DNA of 64,000 nucleotides from Litoribacter populi (GTDB taxonomy: Bacteria > Bacteroidota > Bacteroidia > Cytophagales > Cyclobacteriaceae), in the NCBI RefSeq assembly GCF_007483685.1, contig NZ_VMKN01000001.1:434001-498000 (forward strand), read 5' to 3'. Both the position numbers and the translations under genes were made by a program. Position 1 is the stretch's first letter, and the number at the start of each line of letters is the position of its first letter. Shown one piece after another: positions 1 to 8,884 of this stretch. A model generated the notes under the pieces. The model ran no database searches and was not told the origin of the DNA. It saw only the letters and a list, made by a program, of their open reading frames with translations.

Positions 1-81
1 CAGCAAGCCGGCACCAAAATGATGGAACAATACTCCCTATTCCCAATATTACCATCTGTTATGTATGGGTTTAAGTTTTAA
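1..81 (+). CDS. C-terminal end of a probable TonB-dependent outer-membrane receptor (partial)
   Basis: An open frame runs from the first base to a TAA at 79-81 and gives a 26-residue tail ending in YGFKF. A short aromatic-rich C-terminus of this kind is typical of the last beta strand of Bacteroidota outer-membrane barrels. The next gene is a DUF4249 lipoprotein starting one base after the stop, and DUF4249 genes normally sit directly downstream of a TonB-dependent receptor. The identification rests mainly on that context, because too little of the protein is visible. Confidence 0.55.
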   Translation, partial: QQAGTKMMEQYSLFPILPSVMYGFKF

Positions 82-990
82 ATGACTATGAAGAAGATTA
101 TAACTTTTGCGATTATTCTACTTTGTCTTTTTTCATGTCAAAGGTTTTTTGAAATGGAATTGCCCGACAAAGAGCCCCGCTTGGTGGTGAATGCTGATCT
201 GAGGGCGGGAGAACCTGTAGAGGTTTTTGTAAGCCAAAGTAAGCATGTAATGGAAGTGGCAGATTTCCAAGCAGTGGACGATGCAAAGGTAGAGCTAATA
301 GAAGACGGCGTCAGGTCTTATGAGTTAAGTTTAATTAGAGGAGAGGAAAATAATGATCCTATAAGTTACGGATCGGATAATATTGAAATTAAACCGGGAA
401 GCGAATACCAGCTTATAGTGTCAAAGCCAGGGTTACCTACTGCCTCTGCCACTGTAAGGGTTCCATTTCCGGTTGAAATTGATAATGTTAATTTGACCAC
501 CCGAATAATTGATCCATCCACCAGAGCCACTATTACAGATTTTATCCTTGAGTTTGAAGATCCATTGGAAGAGAATTTTTATGAAATCAGTGTTTATTAC
601 CGAGGAGAAATGGATGTCAGTTGGCGGGATGATCCAATGGTTTTTGAAGAATTGGTAGAGTTGGAGGCTAAAAATCCAGTGTACCAAAAGGAATACCTTA
701 TTGGTAGTACCAATCTGATTATTGATGACGTATTATTCAATGGTAGAAAAGCCCAAATAGATTTTTCTGGAGTATTGATGCCTGAACTTGAACTTGAGGT
801 GACTATAACCCTGAGGTCAATTTCTAAAGAGTATTATGATTACGTACACACCTTGGCCTTGCAGCGATTTAACAGTCAAGACCCATTTTCACAGCCAGTT
901 CAGGTGTATGATAATATTGTGGATGGGTACGGGATACTCGGGGCTAGTGCTTCCAAAAAATATGTTTTAACACATTTTGGAGAGACTTGA
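82..990 (+). CDS. DUF4249 family lipoprotein
   Basis: A 302-residue lipoprotein. The N-terminus has two lysines, a hydrophobic stretch and a lipobox LFSC with the lipidated Cys at residue 19. The motif PRLVVNADLRAGEPVEVFV right after the signal is the hallmark start of DUF4249, a Bacteroidota family paired with TonB-dependent receptors, and the length fits the family. The ATG follows the preceding stop with no gap, so the two genes are surely co-transcribed. Met3 (position 88) is an alternative start and keeps the signal. The protein is probably anchored in the outer membrane or periplasm as a receptor accessory. The function of the family is not established, and nothing here shows the substrate. 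Confidence 0.8.
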   Translation: MTMKKIITFAIILLCLFSCQRFFEMELPDKEPRLVVNADLRAGEPVEVFVSQSKHVMEVADFQAVDDAKVELIEDGVRSYELSLIRGEENNDPISYGSDNIEIKPGSEYQLIVSKPGLPTASATVRVPFPVEIDNVNLTTRIIDPSTRATITDFILEFEDPLEENFYEISVYYRGEMDVSWRDDPMVFEELVELEAKNPVYQKEYLIGSTNLIIDDVLFNGRKAQIDFSGVLMPELELEVTITLRSISKEYYDYVHTLALQRFNSQDPFSQPVQVYDNIVDGYGILGASASKKYVLTHFGET

Positions 991-1106
991 ATTAATTTTT
1001 TAATGATTTGGTCTAAGTAATTTGTAAGTTAGTCTAAAAAAGTTTTTAATATAAGGTAATAGTATCAAATTGATAGGAAATAAATGTTTAATATTTACTA
1101 TCTATT

Positions 1107-2426
1107 ATGAAAAAGAAATTACTTATATTTAAATTACTTGTTGTCCTACTCTTTGGGGGGTTGGCTTCTTGTCAGGATAATGGGCAAGATGACATAGGCT
1201 TAGATCAACTTGAAGTTCAAGATCCTTTTTATGAGGAAAAACTAAAGGAGTTGTCCTTGTTTTTTGGGGAAGTGTTTAGAAACTCAGAGGCTAGAGAGGA
1301 ACTTTTTAGTTTTGCAGATTTAGAAGAAAATTCTGGAGAAATAAACGTTAACTTAAGACAGCTTTTTGATGATGAGGTGACTGATCCATCAGGTAAAAGG
1401 TATTCTGCAATTGTAAATAGTTTTTATAATACTGGTAGAGAAAATCATCGCACAGAAGGTAGTGAAGAGTTTGATAGCTTCATAGAATTTATTCGGGAAA
1501 ATAATATCTCTATAACGGCTCCATATCTTGCCGAAAACTTCAATTTAGATGACTTGTCTAATATTACCATTTCTTGGTGGACTAATGAGATGGAACTAGA
1601 GCATATTGATGATTTAGAATGGAAGGGCGAATCTCCAGGATTTGTAGTTTCTATGAAAAATGCAGATAACCTTATAAATTTCAGACAAAAACAAACCGGA
1701 ATTAATTATATAGAAAATAATTTTGTTGTAACTAATGATGAGTATGCTATCGAAAATCCAACAATTGTTCTAGGAAATTTTGAAACAGAACAAAGTGATT
1801 TTGATGAGCCTATTCTTCTTCCTCCTCCTGGTGATGGAGGTGGTTATTTGCCTCCTCCAACTACTGGAGGTGTTCGTTGCCCAGATTTAACTCCAAGTTC
1901 TTACCTAACACTACAAATGCCGCACTTTAGGCTGACAAGTAATTTAAGAAGTTGGCCTAATGGTAATTATATGTACTTATGGAATATAACTGGAGAATAT
2001 GAGAACAATAATGGAGTCCCTATGCCTGGGTTCAATGTACATCATACTTTAGGTCACGTTAAAGTTTCTAGATCTGAGGCTAACAATGGGGTATGGAAGC
2101 CGGGGCCTACATATATTATTCATAATGTGCAATATGAATCGGCAAATTGGTATATGGTATGGGGAGTAGAAAGGCCTAATACAACTAGAACAATTGAAGG
2201 AGGGGCAAAAGTAAGTTCTGATGGAAAACCAGAAGGTTCTGTAAATGTAAAATGGGAAATAACAAGAGGTATGTTATTGCCTGCATATACAGCTATTGAT
2301 AAGTGCTTAGCTTTAGAGCATAATTTTCATAGAACGGATTTGGGACGTGGATTTTTTCCTGGAACTAACTATCCTATTCATGAGGCAAGCCATATTCAAT
2401 GGTATTATAAAACAATTCATCAATGA
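1107..2426 (+). CDS. Lipoprotein of unknown function, paralogue A
   Basis: A 439-residue protein with a lipoprotein signal (hydrophobic core, then LASC with Cys at about residue 22). I do not recognise the family. It is clearly paralogous to the next gene. Shared blocks include YEEKLKEL, NSGEIN, ISITAPYLAENF, a SWWT...EMELEHIDD block, FRQKQTGINYIENN, TNDEYAI..PTIVLG, PHFRL and VWGVERPNT. A proline/glycine-rich linker at roughly residues 235-255 separates an N-terminal region of about 210 residues from a C-terminal domain of about 180 residues. The linker suggests two exported domains. The 116-bp gap from the DUF4249 gene and its own terminator suggest a separate transcript. The function is unknown. 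Confidence 0.75.
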   Translation: MKKKLLIFKLLVVLLFGGLASCQDNGQDDIGLDQLEVQDPFYEEKLKELSLFFGEVFRNSEAREELFSFADLEENSGEINVNLRQLFDDEVTDPSGKRYSAIVNSFYNTGRENHRTEGSEEFDSFIEFIRENNISITAPYLAENFNLDDLSNITISWWTNEMELEHIDDLEWKGESPGFVVSMKNADNLINFRQKQTGINYIENNFVVTNDEYAIENPTIVLGNFETEQSDFDEPILLPPPGDGGGYLPPPTTGGVRCPDLTPSSYLTLQMPHFRLTSNLRSWPNGNYMYLWNITGEYENNNGVPMPGFNVHHTLGHVKVSRSEANNGVWKPGPTYIIHNVQYESANWYMVWGVERPNTTRTIEGGAKVSSDGKPEGSVNVKWEITRGMLLPAYTAIDKCLALEHNFHRTDLGRGFFPGTNYPIHEASHIQWYYKTIHQ

Positions 2427-2548
2427 ATAAATTAAAAGATCGAGTTTCTTGGGTTTCAAATTTCGGGTATATGACTAATATTTCAAGAAGTGAAATGGTT
2501 GTGATAAATACGGGATTAGCAATTGATCTTTAGTATGATTTAGATTGT

Positions 2549-2576
2549 GGGCCGCAATTTATATTGCGGCCCTTTT
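2549..2576 (+). terminator. Rho-independent terminator after lipoprotein A
   Basis: A perfect 10-bp inverted repeat (GGGCCGCAAT / ATTGCGGCCC, arms 2549-2558 and 2563-2572) with a TTAT loop is followed by TTTT. It ends transcription of paralogue A. It also shows that an in-frame upstream extension of the next gene to 2547 is not real, because it would run through the hairpin. Confidence 0.85.
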
Positions 2577-2588
2577 AAAAAAAATGAT

Positions 2589-3872
2589 ATGGGAAAAAAA
2601 ATATTGTACATATTAGGGGTGGTGTTTATAGCAGGACTCACTTCATGCGAAGAACAGGTTCCAATGGATCCAATTTTATTGACTGATTCTAAAGTTGGTG
2701 ATTATGAAGAGAAGTTAAAGGAACTCGCCTTGTTTATGGGAGAAGTATTACAGGAACGGCAGGTTGTAGAGGAGCTTTTCGATTATGGCGAATTGCCTAG
2801 CAATTCTGGTGAAATAAACATTAACCTAAAACATCTTTTTGAAGGCAATGAAATTATAGAAAAAGGCTCTCCCTCAAGGATCGTACAACAATTTTATATA
2901 AATAGAGAAGTAAATCATAAAGAAATAACTGAGAATGATTTTAATGATTTAATTGCTTTTGTTATTGATAATAATATTTCTATTACGGCTCCTTACTTAG
3001 CGGAGAATTTTGATTTTAATGATATAAATGAATTAACCGTTTCATGGTGGACCGAAGAAATGGATGAAAAACATTTGGATGATCCTGATTGGGTTGGAGA
3101 AACCCCTGGTTTCAAAGTGCCAATTAGCAAAAAATCTTTGCTGAATTTCAGGCAAAAAAATGTAGGGATAAATTATATAGAAAATAACTATGTGATTACA
3201 AATGATGAATATGCAATTGACAACCCCACAATAGTGTTGGGGAGTTTTAAAGATTATTCAATAGAATCACAGGGGGATGATTACATCACCTTGCCACCTC
3301 CTGATGATGGAGATTATTATCCCCCTGTAATTAGTCCTCCGAGGTGCATCGACTTATCTCAAGATACTCGATTAAGTCTAAATATTCCTCACTTTAGACT
3401 TCGTCATAACATTAGATCGTGGCCAAATGCCAATGTTATGAGAATGTATGTAATTACTGGAGAAGCTTTAAGTGAAAATACAGTTCAAGCTATTATCAGA
3501 AGGCCAATATATAATGTTCATGTATCAAGGTCCGATGCTAACAGCATGAGATGGGTAAATGGACCAGCTCATGTTTTACTCGATTTTAAACAAGAGTCTA
3601 ATAATTTAATAGTGGTCTGGGGTGTAGATAGACCTAATACAATTAGAAATATGGAAGGAGTATTGTCTATGAATAGGGAGGGGATAGATATTAACATCCC
3701 TTGGTGGCTAAGTAGCAATTCATTATTGGTTTCCATGGCACCAAAAGACAAATGTACACTTTTGGATATCATACATGATAAAACAAATATGGGATGGGGT
3801 TATTTTCCTAACAGCGGAAGACCAATTTTCAGAATGGGGGATATTGAGTTTACAATGACTTCATGGATTTGA
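2589..3872 (+). CDS. Lipoprotein of unknown function, paralogue B
   Basis: A 427-residue lipoprotein, the tandem paralogue of the preceding gene. The start at 2589 is chosen because it gives a clean lipoprotein signal (MGKKILYILGVVFIAG followed by LTSC). The longer frame from 2547 would read through the upstream terminator. The N-terminal half is highly similar to paralogue A. The proline-rich linker (LPPPDDGDYYPP) is conserved in nature but not in sequence, and the C-terminal domain has diverged more, although it keeps PHFRL, RSWPNAN, VSRSDAN and VWGVDRPNT. Two diverging copies in tandem suggest duplication followed by specialisation of the outer domain. No enzymatic motif is recognised. Confidence 0.75.
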   Translation: MGKKILYILGVVFIAGLTSCEEQVPMDPILLTDSKVGDYEEKLKELALFMGEVLQERQVVEELFDYGELPSNSGEININLKHLFEGNEIIEKGSPSRIVQQFYINREVNHKEITENDFNDLIAFVIDNNISITAPYLAENFDFNDINELTVSWWTEEMDEKHLDDPDWVGETPGFKVPISKKSLLNFRQKNVGINYIENNYVITNDEYAIDNPTIVLGSFKDYSIESQGDDYITLPPPDDGDYYPPVISPPRCIDLSQDTRLSLNIPHFRLRHNIRSWPNANVMRMYVITGEALSENTVQAIIRRPIYNVHVSRSDANSMRWVNGPAHVLLDFKQESNNLIVVWGVDRPNTIRNMEGVLSMNREGIDINIPWWLSSNSLLVSMAPKDKCTLLDIIHDKTNMGWGYFPNSGRPIFRMGDIEFTMTSWI

Positions 3873-3880
3873 AAAGTTGT

Positions 3881-3914
3881 ATAATCAAGTGTGGAATTTT
3901 CCACACTTGATTAT
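3881..3914 (+). terminator. Rho-independent terminator after lipoprotein B
   Basis: A perfect 14-bp inverted repeat (arms 3881-3894 and 3901-3914, loop AATTTT) lies eight bases after the stop codon and is followed by a T-rich stretch. It separates the lipoprotein pair from the next module. Confidence 0.85.
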
Positions 3915-4248
3915 AATAATTCTTTTATTTGTAATTATTTAAGTTTTAGATTTATATGAGATATCCACTGGGAGTGTTGTTGGGACAATTGCATGTCCCT
4001 TTTTTTAAGTTAAATATTTTTAATTTTTTCCGGTAAATTGATCAGAGGTTTGTCCTGTACGTATTTATTTATTCAAAGTAAGAAAAGGTGGCTATAATCT
4101 GACCGCAAGGATCTGAAAATTATTTTAATTGATTGCTATTTGGAATACTTGATAGATTGGGTTCGTCTAATGATTTATTACATTAATCTAAAAAATTTCG
4201 GTTTTTATTTATATGTTACTATTATTGTTATATAAATAAAATTTTCGC
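3915..4248. other. Intergenic, 334 bp, A/T-rich; probably holds the promoter of the next gene pair
   Basis: No open frame, repeat or RNA gene is supported here. The last 60 bases before the ATG at 4249 are almost pure A/T, as is usual for Bacteroidota leaders. I could not place a confident -33/-7 promoter. Confidence 0.4.
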
Positions 4249-5109
4249 ATGTCTAGAATATCCGCGCCTAAGTATTACTTATTAAATTTAAACCTAAATT
4301 CAGATTTCCGATTAGGAAAAGACGTCCTTTCCTCGTTTTTTTCAATTGCAAAGGAGGAGCGAAAAAAGTTAAAGGTACGTGGGAGTGATGCTTTGTATAT
4401 AAGACTATTCTTTCAAAAAAATATTGAAGGTGAACAAGTATTTTATGGACGCTTTTCAAAGTTTATTGATTTAGGTGGGAAAAGCAGTAAGGATATTGAA
4501 ACTGCAGAAGATTTAAATATTCATATTCCTGAAAATGCAGCTTTTGATTTAAAGGAAGTTAACTTTACTTTTTATCCTAAATATCACCGCCTGGCAGTTG
4601 AAAAATCATCAAGTCTTAGTATAAATTATATTGTTCAATTCCTAGAAAAAATTTTTAATCAATTTTTAAAAGATAATGAACATTTAACTATTACCTTACA
4701 ACAAAGCGAAGATCAATTCGAAGAGATAATATCAGCAAAAATTGTTAAGTCCTTAGTGATACAGGTATCGTATACTAATGATGATACAGGTGAAGAAGCT
4801 GCTGAATGGTTTGATGAACAAATGAAGATTAGCAACTCGAGGTCAATGAAAATGCAAGTTAATCCAGATAATTCGGGAAGCATAAATACCAATGCCAAAT
4901 TATTAAAAGGGGCTATAGCTTTATCTAAGGAAAATGGATACACAATTGCAAGAATTGTTGACAATAATAATAGGAAAAAAACTATTAATACTCAAAGGCA
5001 TCCTGAGAAGAACACCATTTTAATTAAAGATTATAATCATGATCCTATTAAATTCTCCCATAAAGTAAAAACAGATCTTGATAAAAGATATGGGGAAAAA
5101 GATAGATAA
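4249..5109 (+). CDS. DUF4747-like protein, first gene of a two-gene module
   Basis: A soluble 286-residue protein. The layout matches my knowledge of the DUF4747 family: an N-terminal block ending in a FYGRFSKFIDL-type segment, an IPEN element, a central pattern of HRLAVE...SLSINYIVQFLEKIF, then VQVSYTNDDTGEEA and a C-terminal ALSKENGYTIARIVDNNNRK ending near RHPEK. It has no signal peptide or membrane segment. The next gene, a small multi-pass membrane protein, overlaps its 3' end by about 20 bp, so the two are translationally coupled. A soluble putative sensor plus a membrane partner resembles the architecture of abortive-infection pairs such as RexA/RexB. That role is inferred; the family assignment is moderately sure. 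Confidence 0.6.
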   Translation: MSRISAPKYYLLNLNLNSDFRLGKDVLSSFFSIAKEERKKLKVRGSDALYIRLFFQKNIEGEQVFYGRFSKFIDLGGKSSKDIETAEDLNIHIPENAAFDLKEVNFTFYPKYHRLAVEKSSSLSINYIVQFLEKIFNQFLKDNEHLTITLQQSEDQFEEIISAKIVKSLVIQVSYTNDDTGEEAAEWFDEQMKISNSRSMKMQVNPDNSGSINTNAKLLKGAIALSKENGYTIARIVDNNNRKKTINTQRHPEKNTILIKDYNHDPIKFSHKVKTDLDKRYGEKDR

Positions 5110-5761
5110 GGAAATGGAAGAAGGTGGGATTCAGTATGATTTAAAACAAATTCATAGTAATAAATTTAACATTCTTTTCCATTTGTATGGGGGTTTTAGA
5201 AGGGTTTTTAAAAGTAAAATTTTTAAACTATCTATATTTATTTCTGTATTATTAATTGGATTATGTAGTTTTATTACTATTTTATCTGGGCCGTTTCTTT
5301 TTTACCCACTCCTAAACCTAGTTATTGATTTGGGAATTAGTATTTTTCCCTCTATTTTAGGTTTGACGTTTGCAGGTTATGCAATTATAATTTCGGCTGG
5401 TGATAAGGATATGGTTTCTTCAATGGTAAATAACAAAGTAAAGGATGGTAAATTAAAAGGATCTACCTATCAAAAAATAATATCTGTTTTTGCATGGGTA
5501 ATATTGGTCCAATCGTTTACTTTATGTTGTTTGGTTAGTTTAAAGATATTGATAATTTGTTTAACTGGATTTTATTTTTTTTATCATGCTTTTTTCAGTG
5601 AATTAATTAATTTAGTTTTTCTCTTCTTTGGCTGTTTGCTAGTGTTTTATTCTTTGTTTCTTATTCCACAAGTAGTATTGAATGTGTATCAATATGGGCA
5701 AATGATAAATTTTTTTATTTATAATAGGGCAAAAGAGAAAAGTAAAGATAAGAATATGTAG
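5090..5761 (+). CDS. Four-helix membrane protein, second gene of the DUF4747-like module
   Basis: A 223-residue integral membrane protein read from the ATG at 5090. An in-frame TTG at 5078 is less likely. A basic, soluble N-terminus of about 40 residues precedes two long hydrophobic segments (about residues 45-66 and 75-100), a cytoplasmic-looking charged loop, then two more (about 128-158 and 170-197) and a lysine-rich tail. No enzyme or transporter motif is seen. The start lies inside the DUF4747-like gene, which argues for a stoichiometric partner. It could be the membrane-acting effector of an abortive-infection module, but it could equally be an anchor. Strongly A/T-rich codon use matches its partner. 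Confidence 0.6.
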   Translation: MGKKIDKEMEEGGIQYDLKQIHSNKFNILFHLYGGFRRVFKSKIFKLSIFISVLLIGLCSFITILSGPFLFYPLLNLVIDLGISIFPSILGLTFAGYAIIISAGDKDMVSSMVNNKVKDGKLKGSTYQKIISVFAWVILVQSFTLCCLVSLKILIICLTGFYFFYHAFFSELINLVFLFFGCLLVFYSLFLIPQVVLNVYQYGQMINFFIYNRAKEKSKDKNM

Positions 5762-6327
5762 TATTTTTGGGTGAGATCTTAATTCTGTAAACTTTTTTTC
5801 TTAATTTATAAAAGTCTATCAAAGTTTTTTCTTTATTTATTCCACCCACTAATCAATGTCTCATGCTAGTAATTTACCGTACTAAGTTTATTTTATATAG
5901 TATGTTTCTCTTGTCTGTCCATAAAAAAAGACTAAATCAGATCTTAATTAGGGTCCTGTCATAAGATATCATTTTGAATATCTTTGAAATTTGAAAGATT
6001 TAGTGGAATTCCTGGTATTCTATTTCTTTCTTTCCTTTGGTTAATTCCGGATTAATCCAAGTCGCCTTCTATCTATTCATCGAGTAAAAGGGGGGGTATG
6101 TCTAAAAATACAAAAGGTTAGTCTAATAAAATTTTCAATTTAAATACAAAAGTATAAATTGGTTGTATAACATGAAAGTCTAGAATATTTTCCATATCAA
6201 TTGGATTAGTTTGTTTTGGATTTTGTTTATTATTTTAAATACCTGTTTAGGTATGTATTATTGATTTTTAATAAGAAACACAACTAAGTCTCTATATAAT
6301 AAATCTTTTAAATTAAATATGTATATC
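5762..6327. other. Intergenic, 566 bp, upstream of the lanthipeptide operon
   Basis: No supported coding frame. The stretch is A/T-rich and contains short poly-G (about 6090) and poly-A/T runs. It must hold the promoter of the lanthipeptide precursor gene, but I cannot place it with confidence. No terminator-like hairpin is evident for the membrane protein gene upstream. Confidence 0.4.
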
Positions 6328-6516
6328 ATGGAAAATAATAATGAAATTAAAGCGCTAAGATTAAATGTTAAGACTGTTGCTATTTTGGATAGTGACGCTA
6401 TGAAGGAAATAAAGGGGGGGAGAAGTTTTGATGCGGATAACCCAAGTTGTACCTCAGGGTCCTGTAAAAACAGTTGTAGAAATGTTTCGCGAGATACTTG
6501 TGAGACTATTGAATAG
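6328..6516 (+). CDS. lanA: Class I lanthipeptide precursor peptide (double-glycine leader)
   Basis: A 62-residue peptide when read from the ATG at 6328; an ATG at 6319 would add three residues. Residues 1-31 form a leader with the Bacteroidota lanthipeptide pattern (LRLNVKTVAILDSDAMKEIK) ending in a GG cleavage site. The predicted 31-residue core contains four Cys (41, 46, 50, 58) and nine Ser/Thr, enough for up to four (methyl)lanthionine rings. It is followed by the whole biosynthetic set: split LanB, C39-type exporter and LanC. The GG site matches the C39 protease domain of the exporter. The related characterised compounds are the pinensins of Chitinophaga, but the core here is different. 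Processing and structure are inferred. Confidence 0.85.
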   Translation: MENNNEIKALRLNVKTVAILDSDAMKEIKGGRSFDADNPSCTSGSCKNSCRNVSRDTCETIE

Positions 6517-6566
6517 TATATAAATTAAATTATAAATAAACCGGAGACTTGGTTGTGTTTTATATT

Positions 6567-8873
6567 ATGAAGTGTTTATTAATTTTTCTCTTATTATTTG
6601 TTTCTACAACTGCTTCTTCGCAAGTAAAGATCCGAGGCTCAGTATTGGAGGAAGGATCGAAGAAACCGATTGAAGGAGTAGCCGTTTACCTAAAACATGA
6701 AAAACATGATTCAGGGGTTATTACAGATTCAACAGGAACATTTATCCTAGATGCTCAGGTCGGATTTACATATGAGCTAAATTTTCAATCCTTTAATACT
6801 AAGGCCCTTAAATTACAATTGGTTGCTAAAAAGGATACAACCTTTCAAGTCTTCTTAGAAGAATCTGATCAACTACTGGAAACCTTTACAGTGCAAGGAA
6901 GGCAACAATTGATGGAGAGTAGAATTGATCGTTTGGTTTACCATATAGAGTCAGATCCATTGGCTGCGACACTCAGTACTGAAGAGTTGCTCCGCCGTGT
7001 TCCGTTGCTCCGAATACGTGATGATATGCTTAGTATCGTTGGAAAAGGAAAAATTACTGTTACTGTAAACGGTAAAATTCAGCAATTGGGTAGCAATGAG
7101 CTTCTATCATTTCTAAATAGTTTTGACCCTTCTAATTTAAAAAGTATTGAAGTAATCACGAGCCCACCTGCGAATTTCAGTGCTGAAGGAAATGCTGGAG
7201 TTCTCAATATAGTTACCCGATCAAGTGATCCAAATAGGAATGATTGGAATGCTTCTATCCGAAGCGGGATCATTCAACGTTCACTACTAGGATTTGACAA
7301 TGCAGTGGCCCTCAATTATCATAAAAATCGGTTTACAGTAAGCTCCAATTTTTTTTATAACCTTACCCGGCTTGAGGCTGATTTATTTGCTGAAGGAAAT
7401 GAGGTTTCAGAGCAGACTAACCGTCGAGATAAGGGGCGTAGGTTGGGTGCTTATGTAAATTTGGGCTATCAGATTACACCTTCGCATGAGATGACTGCAT
7501 CATTTCAGTATTTAGATGCAATGCAAGGTAACGTTTATTCTAACCTTAGAAAAGATCTTAATACTCTGGAAACTCAAGGAGAAAGAAGGAATGATCAGGA
7601 TAAATGGGCCATCGATTTTCAATACATATACCGACTCGATAGTACAGGAAAACGAATAACTTCCTTTTTAAGTTTTAATGATTATCAACCTCGGGAGAGG
7701 TTTGATGCCATAACCCATTATAGCGATACTGGGTTGGAGGACCACCTTCAAAATAAAAGTCGGTTGAATAACCAAGCTTTCTCTACCCAATTAGATGCAT
7801 ATTTTCCATACTCTATAGGAACACTTGAATATGGTCTTCAATATTTTTATTTGACGAATAACTCTCGAATTGATTATAATATTAATGACAGTATTAATAC
7901 TGATTTATTTAATTACAAAGAACACAATTATGCTACTTATATCAGTTTTTTGACGCGAAAAATACATCGTCTTCAATTCAAAGGAGGCTTACGATATGAG
8001 TATAATCAGGCTGAATTACATACTGAGGAGGAGCAAAGCCAGGTAGTGAACCGCCGGCTGGGTAATTTTTTTCCCACGTTTTATGTGCGATATGAAATTA
8101 ACGATGAATCCAATTTCTCTGTTAATTACTCTCGGAGAATCAATAGGCCAAGATTTAGCTCCATTACTCCTTTTCGATGGTATAATAATACTATTTCATA
8201 CGTAACCGGTAATCCATTTTTATTGCCGTTTATTAGTGATATGGTACAGGGTAATTACTCTTTAGGTAATGTAAACCTTTCTCTATACAGTCAATGGGTT
8301 AATAATGGATATAGTACGGTTGATTTTTTTGATGATCCAGAGTGGCGATTTACCTATGAGAATTATTTTAATGAAGCTCGATATGGTTTTTCAGGATCCT
8401 ATTTGTTTGACAGACTAGATTGGTGGGAATTGGATTTTTTTGCCAATCTTTACCACAACCGCATGCAGTCGACTGTTGATTATGTTGGGGATATTCAGGG
8501 TAATGCCTTTACATATGAGCTCAATAATCGCTTTTTTCTTGATTCTAAGCAGCAATATACGTTATCAATTAATTACTGGCAGGACCTTCCATTTTATGAA
8601 AACAACACTTTTTATCGATCCTTTGCCAGTCTAGATATAGGATTTAATGCCTCGTATTTTGACAAAAAGCTTAATATTAGTGTGCTTGCTACTGACTTAG
8701 GGCGCCAATCCATTACACGTTCCTATTCTGAATATAACCAATTTACAGTATTTCGTCGAGAGTATTTCGATGCCCGAATGTATCGGCTGACTTTACGTTA
8801 TAGAATAGGTTCTTCAACTACAAAATCTGTAAGCACACCAAATAAATTCAGGGAAAGAGAACGAATGAATTAA
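6567..8873 (+). CDS. Outer-membrane beta-barrel protein (TonB-receptor-like) within the lanthipeptide cluster
   Basis: A 768-residue exported protein when started at the ATG at 6567; an in-frame TTG at 6549 merely lengthens the signal peptide. Signal MKCLLIFLLLFVSTTASSQ is followed by a carboxypeptidase-regulatory-like fold (about residues 20-90: IRGSVLEEGSKKPIEGVAVY...DSTGTFIL), a plug-like domain (to about 220, with SIEVITSPPANFSAEG and NAGVLNIVTR) and a large aromatic-rich barrel of the outer membrane protein beta-barrel family. It begins about 50 bp after the precursor gene and 11 bp before the oxidoreductase gene, so it sits inside the operon. It may carry the peptide across the outer membrane or take up a signal or competitor product. 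The start codon is moderately sure and the direction of transport unknown. Confidence 0.8.
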   Translation: MKCLLIFLLLFVSTTASSQVKIRGSVLEEGSKKPIEGVAVYLKHEKHDSGVITDSTGTFILDAQVGFTYELNFQSFNTKALKLQLVAKKDTTFQVFLEESDQLLETFTVQGRQQLMESRIDRLVYHIESDPLAATLSTEELLRRVPLLRIRDDMLSIVGKGKITVTVNGKIQQLGSNELLSFLNSFDPSNLKSIEVITSPPANFSAEGNAGVLNIVTRSSDPNRNDWNASIRSGIIQRSLLGFDNAVALNYHKNRFTVSSNFFYNLTRLEADLFAEGNEVSEQTNRRDKGRRLGAYVNLGYQITPSHEMTASFQYLDAMQGNVYSNLRKDLNTLETQGERRNDQDKWAIDFQYIYRLDSTGKRITSFLSFNDYQPRERFDAITHYSDTGLEDHLQNKSRLNNQAFSTQLDAYFPYSIGTLEYGLQYFYLTNNSRIDYNINDSINTDLFNYKEHNYATYISFLTRKIHRLQFKGGLRYEYNQAELHTEEEQSQVVNRRLGNFFPTFYVRYEINDESNFSVNYSRRINRPRFSSITPFRWYNNTISYVTGNPFLLPFISDMVQGNYSLGNVNLSLYSQWVNNGYSTVDFFDDPEWRFTYENYFNEARYGFSGSYLFDRLDWWELDFFANLYHNRMQSTVDYVGDIQGNAFTYELNNRFFLDSKQQYTLSINYWQDLPFYENNTFYRSFASLDIGFNASYFDKKLNISVLATDLGRQSITRSYSEYNQFTVFRREYFDARMYRLTLRYRIGSSTTKSVSTPNKFRERERMN

Positions 8874-8884
8874 ATATATTATAT

